This document shows positions 1-8,941 of a stretch of DNA of 64,000 nucleotides, in pieces; position 1 is the first letter of the stretch, and every line of letters begins with the position of its first letter. Below the pieces are notes generated by a model. That model ran no database searches, was not told the origin of the DNA, and saw nothing but the letters and a program-made list of their open reading frames with translations. Origin of the DNA: Rhodobacterales bacterium HKCCE2091 (GTDB lineage: Bacteria; Pseudomonadota; Alphaproteobacteria; Rhodobacterales; Rhodobacteraceae). The position numbers were made by a program, and so were the translations under genes. The stretch lies in the NCBI GenBank assembly GCA_015689685.1, contig WVSL01000011.1, positions 51,650-115,649 on the forward strand, written 5' to 3'.

Positions 1-644
1 ATCTCGCGCTTTACGGACCCGGCCCCCTGCCCGCACCCTACAGCTTCGATTTCGAGGTCGCGGACCTTATGTCCGCTGCGGACGCCGCCGGGGCCGAACG
101 GTTTCACCTCGTCGGCTTCTCCGCCGGGGCCTCAATCGCCGCCTTCGCCGCGACGCAGGTGCCGGACCGCATCGCCACGCTGACCCTGATCGAGCCACCC
201 TGGCTCGGCACCGCCGAGGCCGGTCCGAGGGAACGGACGGCGATGGCGGAGATCGGCGCCGCGCTCTCGGGTCCGCCGGCGCAGGCGATGGCGGGTTTCA
301 ACCGCCTGATGCTGCGCCCGGGGATCGAACTGTCACCGCCCCCGCCCGGTCCCGCGCCCGACTGGATGGCCTCCCGTCCCGACGGCATCCGCCGCCTCGG
401 CGAAGCCTTCGCCACCGGTGACATCGCGTCGGCCGCGCTCGCCGCCCTGGCGATGCCGGTGCTCTACGTCGTCTGCGGCGACTCGAACCCCGACCTCTTC
501 GCCGCCATGGCCGACCGGGCCGTCGCCTCCAACCCGTCGATCCGGCGCGTCGACTACCCCGGTCTCAGCCACCACAATCCGCCTCAAAAGGCCGACCCCG
601 CGGGCTTCGCCGCGCTCCTCGAGGACCACTGGGCCGAAGCCTGA
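1..644 (+). CDS. alpha/beta hydrolase, 5' end cut by window
   Basis: The open frame runs into the window edge (first whole codon at base 3), so the N-terminus is missing; the ATG at 69 is internal because coding-like sequence continues upstream of it. The visible part carries an alpha/beta-hydrolase nucleophile elbow, GFSAG, shortly after residue LVGF, then a late acid loop (VVCGDSNPDLF) and a C-terminal histidine region (YPGLSHHNP) that would complete a Ser-Asp-His triad. It therefore looks like a small cytosolic esterase or lipase-like hydrolase. The substrate cannot be told from sequence. It converges on the nuclease gene downstream, with only three bases between the two stop codons. Confidence 0.8.
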   Translation, partial: LALYGPGPLPAPYSFDFEVADLMSAADAAGAERFHLVGFSAGASIAAFAATQVPDRIATLTLIEPPWLGTAEAGPRERTAMAEIGAALSGPPAQAMAGFNRLMLRPGIELSPPPPGPAPDWMASRPDGIRRLGEAFATGDIASAALAALAMPVLYVVCGDSNPDLFAAMADRAVASNPSIRRVDYPGLSHHNPPQKADPAGFAALLEDHWAEA

Positions 645-647
645 GCC

Positions 648-1427
648 TCAGTCCGAGAACAGGTCAGCCTCCGGGTCCGAGACCGGGGCATCGGCGATCG
701 CCGTGGCCGGCAGGCCGATCAGCACCAGCGGACAGGGGTTCCCGACCCCGCGCGCCACGCGGTCGGCGAGCTTGTCCCAATGCGTGGTCGACGGCCCGAA
801 CTTGTCGGCGACGAACTGGCGCGAGAACGCCTCGGCGAAACTGTCGCCCCGGCCCATCGCGCGGGCCACGATCTCCCGCTGGCGGGCGGAGCGGTCCTTC
901 ACCCCGAAGACGCGCGCGAAGCCTTCCTCGTCCTCGATCCCGCGATCCGCGATCATCGCGGTGACGAGCCGGTGCAGCCCCGCCTGCATCCCCTGCCCCC
1001 GCGTCACGATCAGCCCGGCGGAGATCACCGACTGCGCGTGCAGCCGCTGGAAGTTCTCCAGGTCCCGGTCGAAGAACGGGTCCTTGTTGTTCCACTCAAT
1101 CTCCAGGGCGAGAAGCCCGTTCGCGGCCCTTCGGACGTGGTCGATCTCGTGGCTGGTGCCGAGTCCGCGCGGGGCCCCGTCCACCGTGGTCTCGATGCGG
1201 AAGTTGTGCTTGCGCCAGCCCATCCCGGCGAGCGCGCGGCGCAGGCGGATGGTCGACGGCGCCTCGCCGCCGCCGCCCGCGATCAGCTCCGCGGGCGCCA
1301 GCCGGAACGCCATGAGCGCCTCGACCAGTTCCCCCGCCTCGGCCGCGAAGTCCACCGACAGGATCGCCTCGGCGTGGTTGCGGGCCATCACGTCGAAGCC
1401 CGCCGCGCGGAGGCGGTCGAGGCTCAT
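648..1427 (-). CDS. BglII/BstYI-like type II restriction endonuclease, orphan
   Basis: A 259-residue protein resembling the BglII/BstYI group of restriction enzymes, which cut DNA at short palindromes. A PD-(D/E)XK-like core can be read as D96 (EIDHV), then E109-x-E111 and K115 in [14 protein letters not shown]. The spacing between D96 and the ExE element is longer than the roughly nine residues I recall for BglII, so the fold assignment is by family resemblance. Its ATG overlaps the aspS stop codon (ATGA), so it is translationally coupled to aspartyl-tRNA synthetase and is the last gene of that transcript. No DNA methyltransferase is seen anywhere in the window. It may be a genuine restriction enzyme guarded from elsewhere, or a domesticated nuclease with another job. 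Confidence 0.65.
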   Translation of the reverse strand: MSLDRLRAAGFDVMARNHAEAILSVDFAAEAGELVEALMAFRLAPAELIAGGGGEAPSTIRLRRALAGMGWRKHNFRIETTVDGAPRGLGTSHEIDHVRRAANGLLALEIEWNNKDPFFDRDLENFQRLHAQSVISAGLIVTRGQGMQAGLHRLVTAMIADRGIEDEEGFARVFGVKDRSARQREIVARAMGRGDSFAEAFSRQFVADKFGPSTTHWDKLADRVARGVGNPCPLVLIGLPATAIADAPVSDPEADLFSD

Positions 1428-3202
1428 TCCGGCGGCAGCACCCGGAGCCTAAGCTCCATCAGCTGGTCCGAAGTCGGCTCCGACGGCGCGCCCATCATCA
1501 GGTCCTCGGCCCGCTGGTTCATCGGGAACAGCACCACCTCGCGCAGGTTCTCCTCCTCGGCCAGCAGCATCACCGTCCGGTCGATGCCGAGCGCGCAGCC
1601 CCCATGCGGCGGCGCGCCGTACTGGAATGCGGTATAGAGCCCGCCGAACCGCGCCTTCACCTCGTCCTCGCCGTAGCCCGCCAGTTCGAAGGCTTTCAGC
1701 ATGACCTCCGGCTTGTGGTTCCGGATCGCGCCCGACACCAGTTCGTAGCCGTTGCAGGCAAGGTCGTACTGGTAGCCCTTCACGGAAAGCGGATCGCCCT
1801 CCAGCGCCTCCATCCCGCCCTGCGGCATAGAGAACGGGTTGTGCTCGAAGTCGATCTCGCCGGTCTCCGCGTCCTTCTCGTAGAGCGGGAAGTCGACGAT
1901 CCAGGCGAAGGCGAAGCGGCTCTCGTCGATCAGGCCGAGTTCCCGCCCGATCTCCGCCCGTGCCCGCCCGGCGACCGCCTCGAACTCAGACGGCTTCCCG
2001 GCGAGGAAGAAGGCAGCGTCGCCCGCCTTGAGGCCGAGCTGTTCCCGGATCGCCTCGGTCCGCTCCGGCCCGATGTTCTTCGCGAGCGGACCCGCGCCTT
2101 CGACCAGCCCCTGGTCGACCTCGCGCCAGAAAATATACCCCATCCCCGGCAGCCCCTGCGCCTGCGCCCAGGCGTTCATCCGGTCGCAGAACTTGCGGCT
2201 GCCGCCCGTCGGCGCCGGGATCGCCCGCACCTGCGTGCCGTCCTGCTCCAGGAGCTTCGCGAAGATCGCGAAGCCGGACCCCGCGAAGTGCTCCGATACG
2301 ATCTGCATCTCGATCGGGTTGCGCAGGTCCGGCTTGTCCGTCCCGTATTTCAACGCGGCCTCGGCATAGGGGATGCGCGGCCAGTCCTGGTCGACGCTGC
2401 GGCCGCCGCCGAATTCCTCGAACAGGCCCTTCAGCACCGGCTCCATCGTCGCGAACACATCTTCCTGCTCGACGAAGCTCATCTCCACGTCGAGCTGGTA
2501 GAAGTCGGTCGGCGAGCGGTCGGCGCGCGGATCCTCGTCGCGGAAACAGGGTGCGATCTGGAAGTAGCGGTCGAAGCCCGACACCATCAGCAACTGCTTG
2601 AATTGCTGCGGCGCCTGCGGCAGCGCGTAGAACTTGCCCGGATGCAGGCGCGACGGCACGAGGAAGTCGCGCGCACCCTCGGGGCTGGAGGCGGTGATGA
2701 TCGGCGTCTGGTACTCGCGGAACCCGCTGTCCCACATCCGCCGCCGGATCGAGGCAACCACGTCCGAGCGCAGCGTCATCTTCTCCTGCATCGTCTCGCG
2801 GCGGAGGTCGAGGTAACGGTATTTCAGTCGCGTCTCCTCGGGGTATTCCTGGTCGCCGAACACCTGCAACGGCAGCTCGCCCGCGGGCCCGAGCACCTCC
2901 AGGTCGCGCACGAAGACCTCGATCTCGCCGGTGGGGATCTTCGGGTTCACGAGGCTCTCGTCCCGCGCCTTCACCACGCCGTCGACGCGGATGCACCACT
3001 CGGACCGCACCTTCTCCATCTCGGAGAACACCGGGCTGTCGGGGTCGCACAGGACCTGGGTCACGCCGTAATGGTCGCGCAGGTCGACGAACAGCACTCC
3101 GCCGTGGTCGCGCACCCGGTGCACCCATCCGGCAAGGCGCACGGTCTCGCCGACATTCGCCTTGGTCAGGTCCGCGCAGGTATGGCTGCGATAGCGGTGC
3201 AT
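1424..3202 (-). CDS. aspS: aspartate--tRNA ligase
   Basis: A 592-residue class II aminoacyl-tRNA synthetase that charges tRNA(Asp) (possibly also tRNA(Asn)) in the cytosol. The start is placed at the ATG giving [12 protein letters not shown]; the open frame continues 75 codons further upstream, but that part is low-complexity and the family starts here. The N-terminal OB-fold anticodon domain is seen in [20 protein letters not shown], class II motif 2 in [20 protein letters not shown] and motif 3 in [15 protein letters not shown]. The insertion between motifs 2 and 3 gives the usual bacterial length. The stop codon overlaps the start of the BglII-like nuclease gene by ATGA. No promoter was identified in the upstream gap. 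Confidence 0.97.
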   Translation of the reverse strand: MHRYRSHTCADLTKANVGETVRLAGWVHRVRDHGGVLFVDLRDHYGVTQVLCDPDSPVFSEMEKVRSEWCIRVDGVVKARDESLVNPKIPTGEIEVFVRDLEVLGPAGELPLQVFGDQEYPEETRLKYRYLDLRRETMQEKMTLRSDVVASIRRRMWDSGFREYQTPIITASSPEGARDFLVPSRLHPGKFYALPQAPQQFKQLLMVSGFDRYFQIAPCFRDEDPRADRSPTDFYQLDVEMSFVEQEDVFATMEPVLKGLFEEFGGGRSVDQDWPRIPYAEAALKYGTDKPDLRNPIEMQIVSEHFAGSGFAIFAKLLEQDGTQVRAIPAPTGGSRKFCDRMNAWAQAQGLPGMGYIFWREVDQGLVEGAGPLAKNIGPERTEAIREQLGLKAGDAAFFLAGKPSEFEAVAGRARAEIGRELGLIDESRFAFAWIVDFPLYEKDAETGEIDFEHNPFSMPQGGMEALEGDPLSVKGYQYDLACNGYELVSGAIRNHKPEVMLKAFELAGYGEDEVKARFGGLYTAFQYGAPPHGGCALGIDRTVMLLAEEENLREVVLFPMNQRAEDLMMGAPSEPTSDQLMELRLRVLPPE

Positions 3203-3425
3203 GGGGTCATCCTCTCCGTCCGGGGCCGCGCCGATACACCGCGCGGGCGGTGGGAAGTCAAGCCCGCCCGACCGACAGGCCGGCCCCTCCGGCCTCGCGG
3301 CCCGGCCCTGCATCCCCGGCACGGGCCTCGCATCCGCCGTTCGGGCATCCCGGTGCCCTTCACCGGACCCGACGACGCTGCCGCCCTCGCACGACGCGGG
3401 CCACCCGAACACCCCAGCCTTCTTC

Positions 3426-3452
3426 ATCCTTCAAATATTCCCCGCCGGAGGC
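3426..3452 (+). repeat. 27-bp dispersed intergenic repeat, copy 1
   Basis: A 27-bp word containing CAAATATTCCCCGCCGGAGG recurs at 43781-43807 with one mismatch (T or G at the sixth base). This copy lies in the 295-bp gap between the aspS start and the end of the FG-GAP gene. The rest of that gap shows no supportable gene. Confidence 0.7.
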
Positions 3453-3497
3453 TCCGACACCGGCAACGCGCCCCGCTGCAAGACCGTCGGGCGCGCC

Positions 3498-4330
3498 CTA
3501 GCGGCAGGCGAGCGCCGCCGTGACGGCCGCCGCCGAGAACGGGGCCACCGCCTCCGCCGAGATCCCGGCCGGTGTCAGCCGGGCAACCACCACTCGGGAC
3601 CACTCTGCGTCGGCCAGCACCATCTCCGGCCCGGTGCCGCAATCGCGGACGCCACCGGTGATGAAGGTTTCGCCGATCCGGTGATTGGTCAGGCCCGCCG
3701 CCGCCGCGATCTCGCGCAGGGCGCCGCGCTCGTAGGTCCAGATGCGCAGGGTCCGGGCCAGGTGCGGGCGGTCGACATAGGCGATGTCCATCAGCCCGTC
3801 GCCATTGAAATCCGCGATCCCGACCGGGGCGAGCCAGCGGCGTGACTGGCCGATATGCGGCGTCGCCGCGACCAGCCGCAGGCTCTCGCCGTCTTGCGCC
3901 GGACCATAGACGGCGAGCCGTGCGCCGAGATCCCGATCGCTCTCCACGACGACGATTTCCGGAATCCCGTCCCCGTCGAGATCGGCGAGCCGGGGCGCGA
4001 TATCCTCGAACACGCGGGTGTCCGGCAGGGTCACCGACAGCGTGCCGCAGGGCGTCCCGGCAGCTTCGGAATAGGCGTGAAGCTCTGCCGCCTCGATCTC
4101 GTCGCCCAGAACGCCGTGCGCATACCGCGTGGTCGGCCCCTGGAACCACGCCAGCGAGATCCCGTGGCCCGGCCAGCGATTGGATACCGAACCCGCGATC
4201 GCCTCGGTCTCGTGGGGCGCGCGCTCGCAGGCGAGCGCCATGCCCGCCGGCCACAGGCAGACCGTCAGGCACGCGCCGCGGGCGAGACGCCGCCACGGGC
4301 GGGCGGCCCGACGCGGCGCCCCCGGAAGCA

Positions 4331-4331
<1 letters not shown>
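3498..4331 (-). CDS. secreted FG-GAP/VCBS-repeat protein
   Basis: A 277-residue exported protein. The start chosen (MLPGAPRRAARPW) gives an arginine-rich n-region, a hydrophobic core and a likely cleavage near MALAC, a plausible signal peptide; the cysteine there could also allow lipidation, but the flanking residues are not a clean lipobox. Two calcium-binding FG-GAP/VCBS-type loops are visible, DLDGDGIPEIVVV and DFNGDGLMDIAYV, so a small beta-propeller-like periplasmic or surface domain is likely. Function is unknown; such repeats usually bind calcium and serve adhesion or scaffolding. The start codon overlaps the ferredoxin stop by one base (TGATG), so the two genes are co-translated. Confidence 0.75.
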
Positions 4332-4687
<356 letters not shown>

Positions 4688-4775
4688 CTAACGGCGGCTC
4701 CCCCCGCTTTCCAGCCCCAAAGCGGTGCACGGCGCTCTGTCCCTATGGCCGGCAGCGCACCGCCCGATACGAAGG

Positions 4776-4805
4776 CGGCCCCCGGGGCGGGTGCCGCGGG
4801 GGCCG
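4776..4805 (-). terminator. hairpin downstream of degP
   Basis: A 9-bp perfect stem (CGGCCCCCG paired with CGGGGGCCG) around a 12-nt loop lies 38 bp past the degP stop. No T-tract follows on the minus strand, so it may terminate weakly or protect the 3' end. Confidence 0.4.
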
Positions 4806-4843
4806 TCATCATGTGTCCGCGGGCCGACGGGCCGGACCCTGCC

Positions 4844-6373
4844 TCACTCGTCGGCGGGGGCGTCCTCGTCGATCGACAGCGCGACGAAGCGCGGCGTGCC
4901 GTCGCGGCGGATCAGCAGGAGCAGGCTCTTCTGCCCCGCCGCCTGGGCGTCGGAGACGCGGGTGCGCAGCCCCTCGATGGTCGAGACCGGCTGCTGGCCG
5001 ACCTCGGTGATGATGTCGCCCGCGATCAGGCCCTTTGCCGCGGCGTCGCTGTCGGGATCGACCGCCTCGATCACCAGCCCGCCGGTCACGCCCTGCGCGT
5101 TCAGTTGCTGGCGCAGTTCGTCGGTGAGCGGCACCAGCTCCATGCCGAGCATCTCGGTCGCGCTCGGCGCGACGTCCGGCGTGCCCGGCACGTCCGGTCC
5201 GGCAACGCCCTCGGCGGTCTCGCGGCGGCCGAGCGTCACCAGCAGCGTCTGGGTCTCGCCGTCGCGGATCACGGTCATGCGCACGGTGTCGCCGACGCCG
5301 GAATTGCCGACCACGCGGACAAGCTCCCGCGTGTCCTGCACGTCGCGCCCGTCGAAGGACAGGATCACGTCGCCGACCTCGATCCCGGCGTCGAGTGCCG
5401 GGCCCTCGGGCACGTCCGTCACCAGCGCGCCGCGGGCTTCCTCGAGCGACATGCTTTCGGCGATCTCGGGGGTCACGTCCTGGATCCGGACGCCGAGCCA
5501 GCCGCGCCGGGTTTCCCCGAATTCGCGCAACTGGTCCACCACCGCGGTCACCACGTTGGAGGACATGGAGAAGCCGATGCCAATGGAGCCGCCGTTGGGG
5601 CTGAGGATCGCGGTGTTCACGCCCACGACCTCGCCCGACAGGTTGAACAGCGGGCCGCCGGAGTTGCCGCGGTTGATCGCGGCGTCGGTCTGGATGAAGT
5701 CGTCGTAGGTGCCCGACAGCGCCCGTTCCCGCGCCGAGACCACGCCGACGGAGACGGAGAAGCCCTGGCCGAGCGGGTTGCCCATCGCCATCACCCAGTC
5801 ACCGACGCGCACGGCGTCGGAATTGCCGAACGGCACGAAGGGCAGCGCGGCGTCGGACTCGACCTTCAGCACCGCGATGTCGGTGTTCGGGTCGGTGCCG
5901 ACCAGTTCCGCGTCGAGCGTGCGGCCGGACCGGAACTCGACGGTGATCTCGTCCGCGCCCTCGATGACGTGGTTGTTGGTGACGATGAACCCGTCCTCGG
6001 AAATCACGAAGCCCGAGCCGAGCGCGGAACTGCGCCGCGCCTGCCGGTCGGGATCCTGGCGGTCGAGGAAGTCGTTGAAGAAGTCTTCGAGCGGCGATCC
6101 CTCGGGCACCACCGGCGGCTGGCCCGCGCGGCCCGCGACGATCGAACTGGTGGTGATGTTGACGACGGAATCGCCGACCTGGTCCACGAGATCGGCGAAG
6201 GTCGTGGGCGGCAGGGTCTGCCCCCGCACTGGCCCGGAGGCCAGGACCATCGACACGAGCGCGAGGATCGCGGCGAGCGCCAGAAGCGATGCGCGCAGGG
6301 CGGGGCCCCGCGTTTCGGTGCGGGCGATGGCGACCGCCCGGGCCTCGCGTCTGGCTGGCATATCGGTGTTCAA
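4844..6373 (-). CDS. degP: periplasmic serine protease, DegP/HtrA (Do) family
   Basis: A 509-residue envelope protease that degrades misfolded periplasmic proteins. From the TTG start, a hydrophobic export segment spans about residues 28-48. The trypsin-like triad reads H135 (NNHVIEG), D165 (NTDIAVL) and S238 (NRGNSGGPLF). Two PDZ domains follow, at about residues 250-340 and 400-490 (LGVRIQDV, GGLVIEAVDPDSDA). The TTG at 6373 is preferred over the ATG at 6361 because a strong Shine-Dalgarno (6381-6388) sits seven bases before the TTG and about nineteen before the ATG. It lies downstream of hflK-hflC-DUF2065 in the same direction, a common membrane quality-control grouping. Confidence 0.93.
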   Translation of the reverse strand: MNTDMPARREARAVAIARTETRGPALRASLLALAAILALVSMVLASGPVRGQTLPPTTFADLVDQVGDSVVNITTSSIVAGRAGQPPVVPEGSPLEDFFNDFLDRQDPDRQARRSSALGSGFVISEDGFIVTNNHVIEGADEITVEFRSGRTLDAELVGTDPNTDIAVLKVESDAALPFVPFGNSDAVRVGDWVMAMGNPLGQGFSVSVGVVSARERALSGTYDDFIQTDAAINRGNSGGPLFNLSGEVVGVNTAILSPNGGSIGIGFSMSSNVVTAVVDQLREFGETRRGWLGVRIQDVTPEIAESMSLEEARGALVTDVPEGPALDAGIEVGDVILSFDGRDVQDTRELVRVVGNSGVGDTVRMTVIRDGETQTLLVTLGRRETAEGVAGPDVPGTPDVAPSATEMLGMELVPLTDELRQQLNAQGVTGGLVIEAVDPDSDAAAKGLIAGDIITEVGQQPVSTIEGLRTRVSDAQAAGQKSLLLLIRRDGTPRFVALSIDEDAPADE

Positions 6374-6380
6374 GATCGAA

Positions 6381-6388
6381 CCTCCTCC
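6381..6388 (-). promoter_or_regulatory. ribosome binding site deciding a TTG start for degP
   Basis: On the minus strand GGAGGAGG lies seven bases upstream of an in-frame TTG (6373-6371). The next ATG is twelve bases further in, outside normal spacing. Confidence 0.65.
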
Positions 6389-6559
6389 AAGAAGTCGCTG
6401 TTGCCGTATCGGCCGGCACGCGCCGGGTTCCGCTGCCGCAGCGCCACCCGGCAAGTATATCCGTCCAGATCGCCGCGGGATCAACCGGCGCGGGCGGAAC
6501 GCCCGTCAAAAGGCCGTGACGCGCCGGTGAAGCTTACGCGCGTGTTGGTTAATCAATCC

Positions 6560-6757
6560 CTAGCCGATGCTGAGTGCCCACGAGACAAGCACCGCGCCGA
6601 TGGCGATGGCGGCCAGCCCGGCGAGCCGCCGCGCCTTCAGCGGCATCTGTTCGAGCAGGCGCGCGATCTCGTCCAGCCGGGATGGCGCGAGGGCGAAGAT
6701 CAGTCCCTCGATCACCAGCACCATCCCGAGCCCGAGCAGGATCGCCGAAAGCGTCAT
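6560..6757 (-). CDS. DUF2065 small membrane protein
   Basis: A 65-residue inner-membrane protein with two hydrophobic helices (about residues 3-22 and 44-62) joined by a charged cytosolic loop (RLDEIARLLEQMPLKARR). It matches the DUF2065/YjeT family, typically found beside hflC. Its role is not established; position implies a link to the HflKC complex or to DegP. The start codon overlaps the hflC stop as ATGA, so it is translated from the same message. 186 bp separate its stop from the degP start; I see no gene in that gap. Confidence 0.85.
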   Translation of the reverse strand: MTLSAILLGLGMVLVIEGLIFALAPSRLDEIARLLEQMPLKARRLAGLAAIAIGAVLVSWALSIG

Positions 6758-7677
6758 TCCGCCGGTGGCGTCTCCGGGGCCGGTGCCGGTGCCGCGGCGC
6801 CGCCCGTGCCCGTGGACCCGCCGAGATACTCGAAGAACTCGCTGTCGGGCGAGATCACCATTGTCGAGTTCTGCTGCCGGAGCGCCCGGTCATAGGCGGT
6901 CATCGAGCGGTAGAACTCGAAGAACTCCGGGTCCTGCCCGAAGGCCTCGGCGAAGATGCGGTTCCGCTCCGCATCGGCCTCGCCTCGGATGATCTCGGCT
7001 TCCCGCTGCGCATCCGACACGAGCTCCACCACGGTCCGATCGGCCTGGGCACGGACGCGCTGCGCGGCTTCCTCGCCCCGGGCGCGTTCGTCGGTCGCCT
7101 CGCGTTCCCGCTCCGCCCGCATCCGGTCGAAGGTGGCGTTGAGGTTCTGGCCCGGCAGGTTGGTCTGCTTCAGCCTGACGTCCAGCACCTCCACGCCGAT
7201 GTCATCGGCCAGCGCCCGGCTGTTGGCGGTGATCCGCGCCATCAGCACGGCCCGGTCCTCGGACAGGATGGTGTTGGAGGTGACGCCGTCGGCACCCAGG
7301 ACCGCGCGGATCTGCGGGTTCAGGATGTCTTCGAGCAGGCGCTCGGCGTTGCGCAGGCCACCGGCGCCGACGGCCTGGCGGAACTGGACCACGTCGGTGA
7401 TCCGGTATCGCGCGAAGGCGTCGACCACGAGCCGGCGGTCGTCCGACGGCGTGACCTCGATCGGGGCGGTGTCGAGCGACAGGATCCGGTCGTCGTAGTA
7501 GACCACCTGCTGGATCAGCGGCACCTTGAAGTGCAGGCCCGGCTCCTCGATCACCTGGCGGATCTGGCCGAACTGGAGCACCAACGCGCGCTCGCGCTCG
7601 TCCACGATGAAGATGGAGCTGAGCAGCCCGACGATCAGCACCGCGATGACGGGCAGGATATAGGTGAGACGGCGCAT
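6754..7677 (-). CDS. hflC: protease modulator HflC
   Basis: A 307-residue SPFH/band-7 protein anchored by one N-terminal membrane helix (residues 5-25) with its body in the periplasm. With HflK it forms the large ring that encloses and modulates the FtsH protease. The SPFH domain begins at VDERERALVLQFG, and the C-terminal half is a charged coiled coil rich in Arg, Glu and Ala (RAEREREATDERARGEEAAQ). It ends with a proline/alanine-rich tail. The start overlaps the hflK stop by one base (TGATG) and its stop overlaps the DUF2065 start, giving a tightly coupled hflK-hflC-DUF2065 unit. Confidence 0.95.
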   Translation of the reverse strand: MRRLTYILPVIAVLIVGLLSSIFIVDERERALVLQFGQIRQVIEEPGLHFKVPLIQQVVYYDDRILSLDTAPIEVTPSDDRRLVVDAFARYRITDVVQFRQAVGAGGLRNAERLLEDILNPQIRAVLGADGVTSNTILSEDRAVLMARITANSRALADDIGVEVLDVRLKQTNLPGQNLNATFDRMRAEREREATDERARGEEAAQRVRAQADRTVVELVSDAQREAEIIRGEADAERNRIFAEAFGQDPEFFEFYRSMTAYDRALRQQNSTMVISPDSEFFEYLGGSTGTGGAAAPAPAPETPPAE

Positions 7678-8852
7678 CAGTTGCTGCTCCCTGCGGTCGT
7701 GTTGCGGGGGGTGCGAAGCTCGTTCAGCGGAAGGTAGGGCACCACGCCCTGGCCACCGCCACCGCCGCCCGCGCTGTCGAGGATCACGAGGTCGACGTCG
7801 CCGAGCACGCGTTCCAGCGTCTCGAGGTAGAGACGGCGGCGCGTGACCTCGGGGGCCTGCTCGTACTCGCCGAGGACCGACAGGAAGCGGCTGGCTTCAC
7901 CCTCGGCCTCGTTCACTACGCGGGCACGGTAGGCTTCGGCTTCTTCGAGGATCTGCGCGGCCTCGCCTCGGGCGCCGGCAAGCACCCGGTTGGCGTAGGC
8001 GTCGGCTTGCCGTTCCAGCCGGTCGCGTTCCTGTTCGGCGGCCTGGACATCGCGGAAGGCGTCGATCACCTCGGACGGCGGGTCGGCGCGGTCGAGGTTC
8101 AGACGCACGATGTTGATGCCGGATTCGTAGCTGTCCATCGTGTCCTGGATGAGCTGCCGCACGGTATCGGCGATCAGCTGGCGGTCGCGGTTCAGGATCG
8201 GTGCGAGCTGGCTCTGCGCGATCACCTCCCGCATGGCGGCCTCGGACACCGCCCGCACGGTGGCCTCGGGGTCGCGGAGGTTGAACAGGTACTGCGCGGG
8301 GTCGGAGATGTTCCAGACCACCTCGAAGTCGATGTCGACGATGTTCTCGTCGGTGGTCAGCATCAGACCCTCGTCCGAGGCGCCGGACCGCGCGGTGCCG
8401 ATCGACTCGGTCCGGTTCTCGGTCACCGAGATGACCTCGGCGCTGACGAAGGGCCACCAGGCCATGTGCGGGCCGTCGTCGGTGGTGCGGTAGTAGCTGC
8501 CGAGGAACAGCTCTACGCCCTGCTCTTCCGGCCGGACGGTGTAGAACGAGGCGAAGACCCAGGCAGCGACAAGGCCGAGCAGGACGAGCGCGATGGTGCC
8601 GCCGGTCAGCTTCGGGCCCGCGGGCGATCCGCCGCCGTCGCCGCCGTTCGGCGGGCGCCGGTTACCGCGGCCGCCCATCAGGACGCGGAGCTGTTCCTGC
8701 CCCTTGCGCACGATCTCGTCAATCTCGGGAATACCCTGGTTGCCGTCGTTGCCGGGGGGCCTGCGGCCACCCCCGGAATTGCCGCGGTTTCCGCCCGAAC
8801 CCGATCCGCCCGAGCCGCCGCCGCCCCAGGGGCCGCCGTTGTTGCCAGCCAT
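7677..8852 (-). CDS. hflK: FtsH protease activity modulator HflK
   Basis: A 391-residue partner of HflC. The start MAGNNGGPWGGGG is chosen because the family begins with a cytosolic glycine/asparagine-rich tail; the frame stays open 23 codons upstream without family resemblance. After the Gly-rich tail (about residues 1-45) comes a short charged region, a membrane helix (about 77-98, ending in FASFYTV) and the SPFH domain starting at RPEEQGVELFLGSYY. A coiled coil (QAAEQERDRLERQADAYANR) precedes the C-terminus. First gene of hflK-hflC-DUF2065; 89 bp separate it from gor. Confidence 0.95.
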   Translation of the reverse strand: MAGNNGGPWGGGGSGGSGSGGNRGNSGGGRRPPGNDGNQGIPEIDEIVRKGQEQLRVLMGGRGNRRPPNGGDGGGSPAGPKLTGGTIALVLLGLVAAWVFASFYTVRPEEQGVELFLGSYYRTTDDGPHMAWWPFVSAEVISVTENRTESIGTARSGASDEGLMLTTDENIVDIDFEVVWNISDPAQYLFNLRDPEATVRAVSEAAMREVIAQSQLAPILNRDRQLIADTVRQLIQDTMDSYESGINIVRLNLDRADPPSEVIDAFRDVQAAEQERDRLERQADAYANRVLAGARGEAAQILEEAEAYRARVVNEAEGEASRFLSVLGEYEQAPEVTRRRLYLETLERVLGDVDLVILDSAGGGGGGQGVVPYLPLNELRTPRNTTAGSSN

Positions 8853-8941
8853 CGCCTGACCTTCCTCTCTCGCCTTCCGCCCGTTCCCTGCCCATATGGG
8901 GGTTCCGGGCACGATTGCCACGCCGAAATTCCGCGAACCGA

